A DNA stretch of 64,000 nucleotides, from positions 150,275 to 214,274 of the forward strand of contig NZ_SEWW01000005.1 of assembly GCF_011090385.1 (NCBI RefSeq), in the 5' to 3' direction. The DNA is from Aquirufa beregesia. GTDB lineage: Bacteria; Bacteroidota; Bacteroidia; Cytophagales; Spirosomataceae. Position numbers and translations under genes: made by a program. Below the pieces are notes generated by a model. It did no database searches, had not been told where the DNA came from, and saw nothing but the letters and a program-made list of their open reading frames with translations. Shown here in pieces: positions 34,852-42,785 of the stretch (positions are counted from its first letter, which is position 1; every line of letters begins with the position of its first letter).

Positions 34852-35298
34852 TTAGCCTTCATTCTTGGTTTGGTTTACCAATCCTTTCATGACTAAAATA
34901 CATACAAGGAGCATGGCTATGGTCACAGAAATCAACCCTAAAGCAATCAAAGATTCAATAAAAGGGCCTTGTTCCGTTCCTCCTGCGATAGGTAATAATT
35001 TTCCAGCACCAGTAGCTGCTGCTAACCCTATGGTTAAAAAATTGACAAATGTCCCAAATACGGCCAGCTGAAATGATGTTTTTAACCAGAAATAGGAAAG
35101 GGATAATCGGTTCCAAATGAGACCTAAAATGACCAAAAACATTCCATTCATAACCCCTTCTAAATGAGAGGATAAACCGATTCGAGGTTTAGCGAGAATA
35201 GGAATTAATAGCCCTATGACCAATCCTAAAAAGAACAAGAAAATTCCTAAGAAAATTAACTTGTTGGCCTGTTGTTTCTTGCTTATTTCTGTTTCCAT
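34852..35298 (-). CDS. Four-helix membrane protein, HabB/styrene-oxide-isomerase-like
   Basis: 148 residues with four membrane helices. The sequence KPRIGLSSHLEGVMNGMFLVILGLIWNRLSLS resembles the LSSHLEG-x-NG signature of hydroxylaminobenzene mutase and styrene-oxide isomerase, small heme-binding membrane isomerases. The His of LSSHLEG would be a heme ligand candidate. The C-terminal half (FLTIGLAAATGAGKLLPIAGG) also fits. No aromatic-degradation genes are nearby, so the substrate is unknown. Identification is by memory of the motif and should be tested. Confidence 0.55.
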   Translation of the reverse strand: METEISKKQQANKLIFLGIFLFFLGLVIGLLIPILAKPRIGLSSHLEGVMNGMFLVILGLIWNRLSLSYFWLKTSFQLAVFGTFVNFLTIGLAAATGAGKLLPIAGGTEQGPFIESLIALGLISVTIAMLLVCILVMKGLVNQTKNEG

Positions 35299-35396
35299 TT
35301 GTTTGATAATGAGTAGGTTGAGGATATACGCTTAAATTAATGGGCTTCTAGGAAATTTCAAAATTTTGGAATGATAATCTTCACTCCTAGATATTC

Positions 35397-35745
35397 TGTA
35401 CCGTCCTGAAAAAAGTAGACTTTATAAACTGAATACTTATGCTTAAAATTAAGAGGATTTATCGTTACAGTGAGAGTTTCAAACAACAAGTTTTAGAGGA
35501 ACTTTTGCTGGGAATTTATACAGCCAATGGATCACATTTACAGTGTTTATTAATAAACCCTAATTCAACCTATTTTAGGACAAGACAACCTTTTTTTAAC
35601 CATACATTTTAAGGAATTTCACTCATCAAGGTATTTCTTTTTTTATCAAAAAAAAGAAATACCAAGGAGGTTTTGATGCAGCTTAATTACAATTTACAAT
35701 GTTTATTAATAAACCACAATTCAACCTATTTCAGGACAAGACATT
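35397..35745 (+). pseudogene. IS3-type OrfA remnant and attached repeat, second copy
   Basis: Starts with the IS end TGTACCGTCCTGAAAA at 35397. An ATG at 35439 opens MLKIKRIYRYSESFKQQV and EELLLGIYTANG, after which the frame runs into repeat sequence (LLINPNSTYFRTRQ). The element continues through a T/A hairpin near 35650 to AACCACAATTCAACC at 35745. Compared with 945-1713 it is the uninterrupted version, lacking the 435-bp block. It ends shortly before proB. Confidence 0.65.
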
Positions 35746-35828
35746 CCACATCCCACATTCTTCATTCTACATCCTACATTCCTAAGAATGGATTCTATTG
35801 CTTAAATTGCAGGAATATATCGCTCATT

Positions 35829-36857
35829 ATGTCAAAACCTATTCTTGTAATTAAATTCGGATCATCTTCCATCACCCATACCAATGGGAATGTCAATGAG
35901 CAAACTTTGGAAAAAATTGCTTCACAAGTGGCTCAATTACAACCTAATTTCCACATCGTATTAGTTTCTAGTGGGGCAGTGGCGGCAGGTAAATCAGTCT
36001 TTAAAAATTACAAGGGAAGCTTGTCGGAACGTAAAGCCGCGGCAGCAGTGGGTAACCCTATCTTGATTGCCAAGTACAATGATTATTTCCAAAAATATGG
36101 TATTTCCATTGCTCAAAGCTTGTGTGAACGCCATCATTTTTCTCAAAGGGGGCAGTTTTTACAACTGAAAGAGACCTATCAAGAGCTTTGGAAAAATGGG
36201 GTTATTCCCATTGCCAATGAAAATGATGTGGTGAGTAATGTGGAATTAAAATTTTCTGACAATGATGAATTGGCTACTTTGATAGCTACGGGTTTTGGCG
36301 CCTCTAAATTATTGATTTCAACCTCGGTAGGGGGGCTTTTAGATGGTCAAGGAAAGATCATTCGACATGTCAAGGAAATTGATTCAGAGGTATTAAGTGT
36401 GGTAAGTACAGATAAATCCAGTTCTGGCTTAGGAGGAATGATTTCCAAATTAACCTTTACTCGCATGGCCACTAGGTTAGGTATCAAGGTGGTGATATTT
36501 GGTTTAGATCAAGGAGAGGGGATTGTAGATGCTTTGAATGAAAAGATTGGGACGGTATTTGAAGCACAAGAGGCATCACTTAATGCTCGACAAAAATGGT
36601 TGGCTACGGGCTCACTGATTCGGGGTAAAGCGGTCTTAGATAAGGGGGCTGCGAAGGCCATATCTCAAAGAAAAAGCTTGCTTTCTGTAGGGGTGCTCGA
36701 GTTTCTAGGAGATTTTGAAAAAGGAGAAGTCATTGAATTGCTGGATGTCAATAAAACTCCCGTGGCCATTGCACGTGCTCGTTGTTCTAAATCAGAATTG
36801 ATAGCTGCAACTACTAGCCTGGAAGTGGCTCATGCTGATGATATTGTTCTTTGGTAA
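35829..36857 (+). CDS. proB: Glutamate 5-kinase
   Basis: 342 residues from the ATG at 35829 (MSKPILVIKFGSSSITH). The frame is open further upstream but through repeat sequence. The amino-acid kinase domain has VLVSSGAVAAGK, GVIPIANENDVVS, FSDNDELATLIATGFGASKLLI and SSGLGGMISKLTFTRMATRLGIKVVIF. A PUA-like C-terminal part (TGSLIRGKAVLDKGAAKAI, FLGDFEKGEVIELLD) completes it. It makes glutamyl phosphate in proline synthesis. proA is not adjacent. The promoter must lie in or after the repeat element upstream. Confidence 0.9.
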   Translation: MSKPILVIKFGSSSITHTNGNVNEQTLEKIASQVAQLQPNFHIVLVSSGAVAAGKSVFKNYKGSLSERKAAAAVGNPILIAKYNDYFQKYGISIAQSLCERHHFSQRGQFLQLKETYQELWKNGVIPIANENDVVSNVELKFSDNDELATLIATGFGASKLLISTSVGGLLDGQGKIIRHVKEIDSEVLSVVSTDKSSSGLGGMISKLTFTRMATRLGIKVVIFGLDQGEGIVDALNEKIGTVFEAQEASLNARQKWLATGSLIRGKAVLDKGAAKAISQRKSLLSVGVLEFLGDFEKGEVIELLDVNKTPVAIARARCSKSELIAATTSLEVAHADDIVLW

Positions 36858-36866
36858 AAGAGATAA

Positions 36867-37484
36867 TTATTTTTTTATTTTATACCTAAAATCACATAGC
36901 TCAGCTCCTTGGGCTATAGTTCCTTGTCGAATCATTTCTAATCCTGCCAAGCTAGTGGTCATATAATCTACTTCACATAGTATGGAGCTAAATCGAGCAT
37001 AATTTCTTTTCTGAAATTGTTTACAAATGCCGCATTCCAGGATATCTATGCCATAACCCAAACCATGGGTGAAATTTTTGTCGGTAATGATACGCGCCAC
37101 AAAACCATCTAGGTGGCCTGGTTTTTCCGCTACTTTTTTTAAGTTTTGAATCAATAGTTTGCCTAGCCAAGTTTGAATGAACCGCGATGGCCATGTTTTG
37201 ATGAGGCGTTGAAAACTGTTTTTGGGCTGAACAAAATCATAGGCAACTTGTAAACAAACCTGACGAATCTGCTCATAGCTTTCTCCTTTTTTATCCAAGA
37301 TTTGAATCATAGCCAAAAAATAGGCACTAAAAGACAGTCTTTTGTCGATGGGATTTTTTGATGTCGCTAAACTAGGATCATAGATTTCAGGATACAGTAG
37401 ATCCATCTTAGCGATGATTTCATCTGCTTCTAGCTGGTAATGATTGAAAAGTGTGGGCAAAAAATAGGGATGAAAAGATTTCAT
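36867..37484 (-). CDS. ATC hydrolase-like (PF14196-type) protein
   Basis: 205 residues. The C-terminal half has HGLGYGIDILECGICKQFQKRNYARFSSILCEVDYM and GTIAQGAELCDFRY. That order (GY-DI-ECG, CE-D, then G-x-CDFR) is the mark of the L-2-amino-thiazoline-4-carboxylic acid hydrolase-like family. True ATC hydrolases act in cysteine synthesis from thiazolines; many members have no known role. It is 20 bp downstream of the PAAR gene on the same strand and convergent with proB. It may be co-transcribed with the spike genes, but a functional link is not shown. Confidence 0.6.
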   Translation of the reverse strand: MKSFHPYFLPTLFNHYQLEADEIIAKMDLLYPEIYDPSLATSKNPIDKRLSFSAYFLAMIQILDKKGESYEQIRQVCLQVAYDFVQPKNSFQRLIKTWPSRFIQTWLGKLLIQNLKKVAEKPGHLDGFVARIITDKNFTHGLGYGIDILECGICKQFQKRNYARFSSILCEVDYMTTSLAGLEMIRQGTIAQGAELCDFRYKIKK

Positions 37485-37504
37485 AACAAAATGATTCTAA
37501 AAAT

Positions 37505-37801
37505 TTATCCAATCATCACAGTTGGAAGTCCTAAAACAATACTACCTCCATGACTAGTATGATCCCCCACTCTAGCAGCTGGACGGCCGCCAATAAAGAC
37601 AGTCTTGCTTCCATTAATTATGGTATCAGGTTCTCCAACACAGGTGGCCGTGTCTCCTAGACAAGCAGCGGGAAGGCCTCCAATCAAAACTGTTGGAGAG
37701 CCTGGTCCAATGATGGGCCCACCCACGTGAGGAATTGGAGGGATTCCTGGCGTTACCTTTGGACATACGTGAAAGTCGGTAATTCTAGCAGCTAAAGACA
37801 T
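37505..37801 (-). CDS. PAAR-domain spike-tip protein
   Basis: 98 residues, the whole length being PAAR repeats: VCPKVTPGIPPIPHVGGPI, PTVLIGGLPAACLGDTATCVG, PDTIINGSKTVFIGGRPAARVGDHTSHGG and LPTVMIG. Two His and paired Cys are placed to bind the zinc at the cone tip. PAAR proteins cap the VgrG spike of type VI and other contractile injection machines. It lies 5 bp after the VgrG-like gene. No sheath, tube or baseplate genes are in the window, so it is an orphan tip here. Confidence 0.9.
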   Translation of the reverse strand: MSLAARITDFHVCPKVTPGIPPIPHVGGPIIGPGSPTVLIGGLPAACLGDTATCVGEPDTIINGSKTVFIGGRPAARVGDHTSHGGSIVLGLPTVMIG

Positions 37802-37806
37802 ATCAA

Positions 37807-38202
37807 TTAATTTATCATAACCATGGCACCTTTCACCAAGGTTTGTCCTGATGAAGACAGTTCAGCACTAGCTCCGCCTTTGGCTGTAAAACTAGCATCA
37901 GCGCTTTGCTTGATATTATTAGCTTGACAGTTTATGTCCATATTTGCGTTTAAATCCATGTTAGAAGAAGCTTTTAATTGGATATTCTGGCCAGAAATAT
38001 TTATATCTCTATAACTTGAAATATGGATACCACTTTCGTCCATTTTGATGCAATTACTAAATGGATCGCTTAATTTCAATGTATTTAAATTGTCATTTAA
38101 TTCGATCTGATTACCCTTAGGGGTTGAAATGATGATGCAGCCTGTTTCATCGTCAAATGAAATCATGAGTCGGTGGTCGGTAATTATATCGTGTGAATTC
38201 AT
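37807..38202 (-). CDS. VgrG C-terminal needle domain protein
   Basis: 131 residues. Its start (MISFDDETGCIIISTPKGNQIELND) and end (DASFTAKGGASAELSSSGQTLVKGAMVMIN) match the C-terminal triple beta-helix of Bacteroidota VgrG proteins. The gp44/gp27-like first 450 residues of a full VgrG are missing. The gene has its own ATG, and another, truncated ORF ends only 18 bp upstream, so this is either a stand-alone spike piece or the remnant of a split VgrG. It is followed directly by the PAAR protein that would sit on it. Confidence 0.75.
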   Translation of the reverse strand: MNSHDIITDHRLMISFDDETGCIIISTPKGNQIELNDNLNTLKLSDPFSNCIKMDESGIHISSYRDINISGQNIQLKASSNMDLNANMDINCQANNIKQSADASFTAKGGASAELSSSGQTLVKGAMVMIN

Positions 38203-38220
38203 GTTTCTAATTTACTATTT

Positions 38221-38463
38221 TTATTGAATTGGGAGGTTATTATGCTTCGCACAATGATTCTGGCTTAATGTCAGGTTATCTTCACTGATAAATGGCACAA
38301 AGCGCATATCATCTGAATATTTCTTGGTAAGTAAACACATGTAAGTACCAAAAATATTCAACAAATAAAAAGCCCTTTTGATGATTTGTAAGTCATCTAT
38401 ATTGTCAAAAAAAGTTACCTTAGTGGCGCAAAGCCATAAGGTTTTGGGTAGATTGGAGTGAAT
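38221..38463 (-). pseudogene. Truncated ORF upstream of the VgrG tip gene (3' part only)
   Basis: An 81-codon open frame without start codon, ending at 38221. It reads LPKTLWLCATKVTFFDNID, then KRAFYLLNIFGTYMCLLTK and DDMRFVPFISEDNL, which looks like real protein. It stops abruptly at 38463, where plus-strand accessory genes begin. It is the 3' end of a gene of the VgrG-PAAR operon cut off by a rearrangement. Family not recognised. Confidence 0.5.
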
Positions 38464-38563
38464 TTATGGCTGGTATAAACTTATGGGCAATTGGGTTGGC
38501 TCCGTGGACAGAGTAGATCAAGCCGACAAATACAAAATGACTTTGACTATGGAAACGAGATTA

Positions 38564-38932
38564 ATGTACATCGAATTAAAATCTGGTTACGCGGACAATG
38601 GGCCAGCATGGGTTGGACTCGTTACATTCTCGCGGACAAAGGCGACAGTTTATTTCAACAATAAAGCGTTTAAAAAGAGCCATGGGACATCTTCAAATTT
38701 CTACGACATTGAGACCAGAGAGGAATATTGGATTTCTGGAGTTAAGAAAAACGGAGAAGACCGACACTGGGCAGGAAATGGAAAAATACTCATTGACCAG
38801 AAAGTAATTAACGAGTATTTAAAAATAACGGGGGACGAAAAAATTGACAAATCAAGATTTGAGATCACGGAAATTAACGAGACGCGTGACAAGAGAGACT
38901 TTGTTGAGATTGAAAATAAAATTAAAGAATAA
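38564..38932 (+). CDS. Hypothetical small protein
   Basis: 122 residues from the ATG at 38564 (MYIELKSGYADNGPAWVG); the frame is open from 38483. Visible features are FSRTKATVYFNNKAFKK, YDIETREEYWISGVKKNGEDRHWAGNGKILID and a charged C-terminus. It resembles a family of stand-alone small proteins in Bacteroidota sometimes mislabelled after deoxyxylulose synthase; function unknown. It is the first of three accessory ORFs placed between a truncated operon and a truncated HPP gene. Confidence 0.55.
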   Translation: MYIELKSGYADNGPAWVGLVTFSRTKATVYFNNKAFKKSHGTSSNFYDIETREEYWISGVKKNGEDRHWAGNGKILIDQKVINEYLKITGDEKIDKSRFEITEINETRDKRDFVEIENKIKE

Positions 38933-38962
38933 GGAGCTGGGCGGATTGAAAAGGAAGGAATC

Positions 38963-39552
38963 ATGGACACACAGAAAAGAGACGCAATATTAGCACAGTA
39001 TATTAACCAATTACTCCGACAATTGATAAAACATTAGAAGTCCTAAGACCGAATAGGGGTCTGATTCAGATACCCTACGCCCAATTCTTGTTTTCAATGG
39101 TCGACTATTTTGGCCTTTTGTTTACAGTAGCATCTACCGACCATTACGACAAATTTGCAAAAGAGAATTTTCTTGGATTTTTGAAATCAGATTACTTTTT
39201 AGCAAAAGACCGTTGTAAAGCTTCATTACTTTGGTTTGTTCGGAATGGACTTATTCATCAAATCTTTCCAAAGGCTACCGGAATTGGTACTACGGCAGAG
39301 AATTCGCTTTTCTTTAGAGACACACAAAACGGAGGGAATCCGACATTGAACTTAAATTACTTCGATCGAGAATTGGACTCGGCTATTAAAAAGTTCATCT
39401 AGGACTTATCCTCCAATACAGAGTACATCGATCGACTACACAAGAGACTCATAGTAGAACACTACGGGTTTGACGACTCCAAAGAATTTCAAAAAGAGAT
39501 GGACAAATCGTTCTCAGGTGACAAAGAAAAGATATTTTTAGACTGCCCGTAA
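38963..39552 (+). pseudogene. Broken hypothetical gene (frameshift and nonsense)
   Basis: An ATG at 38963 opens MDTQKRDAILAQYINQ. A frameshift near 39010 is needed to join TPTIDKTLEVLRPNRGLIQI and the long segment FSMVDYFGLLFTVASTDHYDKF. A TAG at 39400-39402 interrupts the frame, which continues in phase with DLSSNTEYIDRLHKRLIVEH and ends at a TAA at 39550. The intact protein would be about 195 residues. Family not recognised. Two independent lesions show it is no longer made. Confidence 0.6.
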
Positions 39553-39606
39553 CCCAACAGCCTGACGTTAGACGAAATGTATAAAAATCCTTGAACTTTT
39601 AAATAT

Positions 39607-40011
39607 ATGGATAGTGCTATATTGGGTGCCTTAATAACTGCCACTGGGAGTATATTAGTGGCTTCTCTAGCTTTTTATCTTACAAAAAGAAACCAGTTAG
39701 AAATGGACAGGCAACAAAACAAGGTTAATCATTACAAGGTTTTATTGTCATCTCTTTCAGATTTAGCGACCGATGGAATGGACAAAGATGAGGCTAACAG
39801 AAGATTTGCCCTAGCATCAAATACTGTTGCATTAGTAGCTCCGCAAAGTGTAATTACTGCTTTAATGGAATTTCACGATGAGGTCAAATTTTCTAACCCA
39901 AACAAGTCTGTCGACAAACACGATGAATTGCTAGTTAAGTTATTATACAAATTAGAAAAATCAAGACGCTGGAAGCAGCAAAAGAACCAATTAACAAGAT
40001 ATTTTCATTGA
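39607..40011 (+). CDS. Small membrane-anchored hypothetical protein
   Basis: 134 residues with one N-terminal membrane helix (AILGALITATGSILVASLAFYLT), then a basic and coiled-coil region (KRNQLEMDRQQNKVNHYKVLLSSLSDLA) and a helical cytoplasmic part. Not recognised. The last 20-25 residues run into the remnant of the HPP gene on the other strand, so the natural C-terminus may have been replaced when the segments were joined. Confidence 0.5.
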   Translation: MDSAILGALITATGSILVASLAFYLTKRNQLEMDRQQNKVNHYKVLLSSLSDLATDGMDKDEANRRFALASNTVALVAPQSVITALMEFHDEVKFSNPNKSVDKHDELLVKLLYKLEKSRRWKQQKNQLTRYFH

Positions 40012-40174
40012 GAATTTGCTTTTGGCAAAAAGCAATGATTCCGACACCTAGAAAGGCGCCTAAAAAGGACAGAAAATTTTCTTTTTGATCAATGACCGTT
40101 TCCTTGTAAATCACATATTGGGAAATCCGGTTTCCCCTTTTGATTTTTCGCTTAACTACCTTAGCCTTAGGCAT
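39935..40174 (-). pseudogene. Truncated HPP-family membrane gene
   Basis: The frame starts at the ATG at 40174 (MPKAKVVKRKIKRGNRISQY) and reaches SFLGAFLGVGIIAFCQKQIL and LLIGSFAASSVLIF. This is the first part of HPP-family proteins (GSFGASAVL-type signature), which should continue for another 80-100 residues with more membrane helices. It stops at about 39940, where it meets the plus-strand accessory gene, so its 3' part has been lost. Confidence 0.6.
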
Positions 40175-40265
40175 AATGTATTCAATGGTTTTGTTTCTAT
40201 GTACTGGGTCATATTTCAAAGTAAAAACAACGAATATTGCTTATGTTTTTTGCATGAAATACTAG

Positions 40266-41792
40266 CTAATATGCTGTCTGCATGGCTTCCATTACTTCGT
40301 CTTGTACCCGTTTATTTATATTGATTTTGGCATTTTTCAACACATAAATGGAGACTTTATGCTCCCTAGCTAAGGGATTTAAATGCACTCCAGCCAAATA
40401 AAGCGTATCAAATAAGGGTCTTTCTTCTGTTCGGTTAGGATCTTCATCGTCATATTCTTTCACGAGAATAACATGTTTCATGGGCTTATTGAGAGGTATC
40501 CATCGGGCATAATCAGCGTTCATGGAGTACGCCTCTATGGCCCTATTTTGAGAATAATAATTAATAGCACCTGCCTGCCCATAATTATCACACAAAATGA
40601 TGGTGCTATCTAAACTCGTTTTTGGGAGAGTAGCCAGTACGGAATCCAGTTTTAGGGCCAATTGTTTCCAGCCTAGCATGTCAGCAAAATCTTGTGGTAT
40701 ATGATGATCCTTGCCATCTTCCCAATGAAGAAGCCCCAATTTTTCATATGGGCTAGGGTTTTGAATGATGGATTTCGGGTTGTGATTGGGGAAAACATAC
40801 AAGTACATAGGGATAAAGGCTAGGCAAGGTAATGCCAAGGCGATTAGTTGAAGATATTTTTTCCAACCATGCTGAAGCACCAAGGCCACATAGACAGATC
40901 CAAAAGATAAATAAATCGGGTAAAGACCGATGGCATAATAATCTTTGGCTTTGAAATAAGTGAAGATGGCCAAAGTGAACACGAGATTCCAGAAGAAAAA
41001 CCGGAATTTACTAAAAGGAGGGTAGAATAGAAGTGCCCAACAAGATGCGATGAGAACAAAAAATGAACCAACAAAAAACAACATTTGAGAACGAAGAAAA
41101 TCTAGGCGATTGACATGAACTAATTGAATGGTGGATAATAGTTTCATGTGATGAATCACTGGAAATTGATGATTGTACTGCCAAATAAGATTGGGCAAAA
41201 TGATCACGAATCCAAGGCAAAGAGCTAGGTAAAAACGTTTTTGAAAAAATAGTTTTCGATGCTCTGAGAGTAATATTGCAGGTAATAGACCTAAAATAAG
41301 AAAGAGGATATTGTATTTATTCAAAAAACCTATGGCCCACATCACAGATAGGTAGTATAGCCATTTGGATTGATCCGTTTGAATGAATCGGATTAATAGA
41401 TAATAGCAAGTAGTCCACGCTAGAACATCAAAAGAATTAGGTTGGAAGAGCGTATTCAGGCGCAGAACAGCAGAAAGAAGGACCGAGATAGCACCTAAAT
41501 ACAAGGCAAAATACTTACCTCCAAGAGATTCTATGGTTTTCCATACTACGACTATGGTCAATGCACCAAAAAGGGCAGGGAAAAAATGGACCAAAAATGC
41601 ATGATTGCCCAATTGTAAAATAATCCATGAAATCCAGGAAGTAAAAGGAGGCACCGACATGTATCCCCAAGCCAAATGGTGTGCTTGGTCTAGATGTAAA
41701 TACTCATCTCGTTGTAAATCATAACTAGGGTCTATGAGCGAATATTGGAGAACAAATTTGATTAATATAAACAGGTAGAGGCTATATTTCAT
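40266..41792 (-). CDS. GT39-like membrane glycosyltransferase
   Basis: 508 residues with about 10-11 membrane helices. The N-terminal loop YDLQRDEYLHLDQAHHLAWGYMSVPPFTSWI carries the RDE and GY-PP pattern of ArnT/PMT-type glycosyltransferases, the Asp being the expected catalytic residue. The C-terminal 150 residues form a soluble outer domain (STIILCDNYGQAGAINYYSQ). These enzymes move a sugar from a polyprenyl phosphate to lipid or protein outside the cytoplasm. Single gene; acceptor unknown. Confidence 0.8.
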   Translation of the reverse strand: MKYSLYLFILIKFVLQYSLIDPSYDLQRDEYLHLDQAHHLAWGYMSVPPFTSWISWIILQLGNHAFLVHFFPALFGALTIVVVWKTIESLGGKYFALYLGAISVLLSAVLRLNTLFQPNSFDVLAWTTCYYLLIRFIQTDQSKWLYYLSVMWAIGFLNKYNILFLILGLLPAILLSEHRKLFFQKRFYLALCLGFVIILPNLIWQYNHQFPVIHHMKLLSTIQLVHVNRLDFLRSQMLFFVGSFFVLIASCWALLFYPPFSKFRFFFWNLVFTLAIFTYFKAKDYYAIGLYPIYLSFGSVYVALVLQHGWKKYLQLIALALPCLAFIPMYLYVFPNHNPKSIIQNPSPYEKLGLLHWEDGKDHHIPQDFADMLGWKQLALKLDSVLATLPKTSLDSTIILCDNYGQAGAINYYSQNRAIEAYSMNADYARWIPLNKPMKHVILVKEYDDEDPNRTEERPLFDTLYLAGVHLNPLAREHKVSIYVLKNAKININKRVQDEVMEAMQTAY

Positions 41793-41983
41793 GTTATCTG
41801 ATTATTCAAATGCCTGCAATATACTATTCTTACAGTATTGTTTATGCATGGATTGATTCCCTCATATTCCATGACTTAAAGTATCGTAAATGATGGATAT
41901 TCAAAGCTACATTACGGCGCTTTTGGGGCAATTTTAATTACCAATTTGTTGGACAATATATGTGAAATAATAATCGTTAACGC

Positions 41984-42016
41984 AACGCTGTCAAGGTTCC
42001 AAACCTTGACAGCGTT
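41984..42016. repeat. Intergenic palindrome, 15-bp arms
   Basis: AACGCTGTCAAGGTT, three bases, then its exact reverse complement. It shares the GACAGCGTT core with the palindrome at 62633-62663. It lies 18 bp after the stop of the minus-strand cupin gene and probably acts as its terminator. Confidence 0.65.
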
Positions 42017-42033
42017 AGGAAAGCGTTAATTTT

Positions 42034-42591
42034 TTATTTATTTACCCCACAATATTCCGCATACAAAGCCTTGATCCCAAATAGCTTGGCAATAGGCCCA
42101 ACCACATTCATCAATAAATTTTGAACAGGGATGGGAATCCCCGCTACATAACTTTTACTATCTATGTATTTGGATGTCACCAATTGTTGAATCAAGCCAA
42201 ACTTACCTCCCTTAACCTGATGATCAATCGTGTAATTAATTAGATTTTCAATGAAATAATCGAAATCTAATGCTGGACTAACTGTCTGTATAAATTCAAC
42301 GGGCTCATCATGATTATTGAAATGGTTATGAACCATTTTTTTTGGTAAGACAATACTGTCCCCAGCTTGTAATACTTGTGATTTACCTTTATGTAAAACA
42401 GTAAGCTGACCACTCAAAACCGTAAAATGCTCATCTTGGAGCATGTGCAAATGCATGGGAACCAATTGCCCCTTGGTTTTAACGGTCATCTTGATACTCA
42501 CTCGTTTCCCTTGGCTGTCTTGGGCCGTTTCTAAAAACTCATATACATCTCCTTTAATGGGGTCTGTTAAAACTTGATTTTTGAATGGCAT
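42034..42591 (-). CDS. Cupin-domain protein
   Basis: 185 residues, cytoplasmic. Residues 25-100 form one cupin: VPMHLHMLQDEHFTVLSGQLTVLHKGKSQVLQAGDSIVLPKKMVHNHFN, with three His and a Glu placed to bind a metal. A helical C-terminal part (DFDYFIENLINYTIDHQVKGGKFGLIQ) is found in a Bacteroidota-wide subgroup. Function unknown; a small-molecule enzyme or sensor is possible. Confidence 0.75.
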   Translation of the reverse strand: MPFKNQVLTDPIKGDVYEFLETAQDSQGKRVSIKMTVKTKGQLVPMHLHMLQDEHFTVLSGQLTVLHKGKSQVLQAGDSIVLPKKMVHNHFNNHDEPVEFIQTVSPALDFDYFIENLINYTIDHQVKGGKFGLIQQLVTSKYIDSKSYVAGIPIPVQNLLMNVVGPIAKLFGIKALYAEYCGVNK

Positions 42592-42785
42592 AAGTTGATT
42601 ATCTGGAATAGGTTTGCAATAGATTTAATTTATTTTAATTAGAAATTTGTTGAATTATTTAAATTAATTCAACAAATGAAGCATGGGATAGTTGAATTTC
42701 TAATTTTCATACAAGAAAAAAGTGGTTAGTCATTCAGCTCCCAATTGTGCTAAAAACTAACCACCTCTTCAACATAATTCGCTAT

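Noticed and set aside
35673-35828. 52-codon N-terminal extension of glutamate 5-kinase
   Set aside because: The extension is encoded by the repeat element and does not match the family; the ATG at 35829 gives a normal start.
36867-37484. Type VI effector downstream of PAAR
   Set aside because: The sequence fits the ATC-hydrolase-like family, not a known toxin, and has no immunity gene beside it; kept only as a speculative cargo idea.
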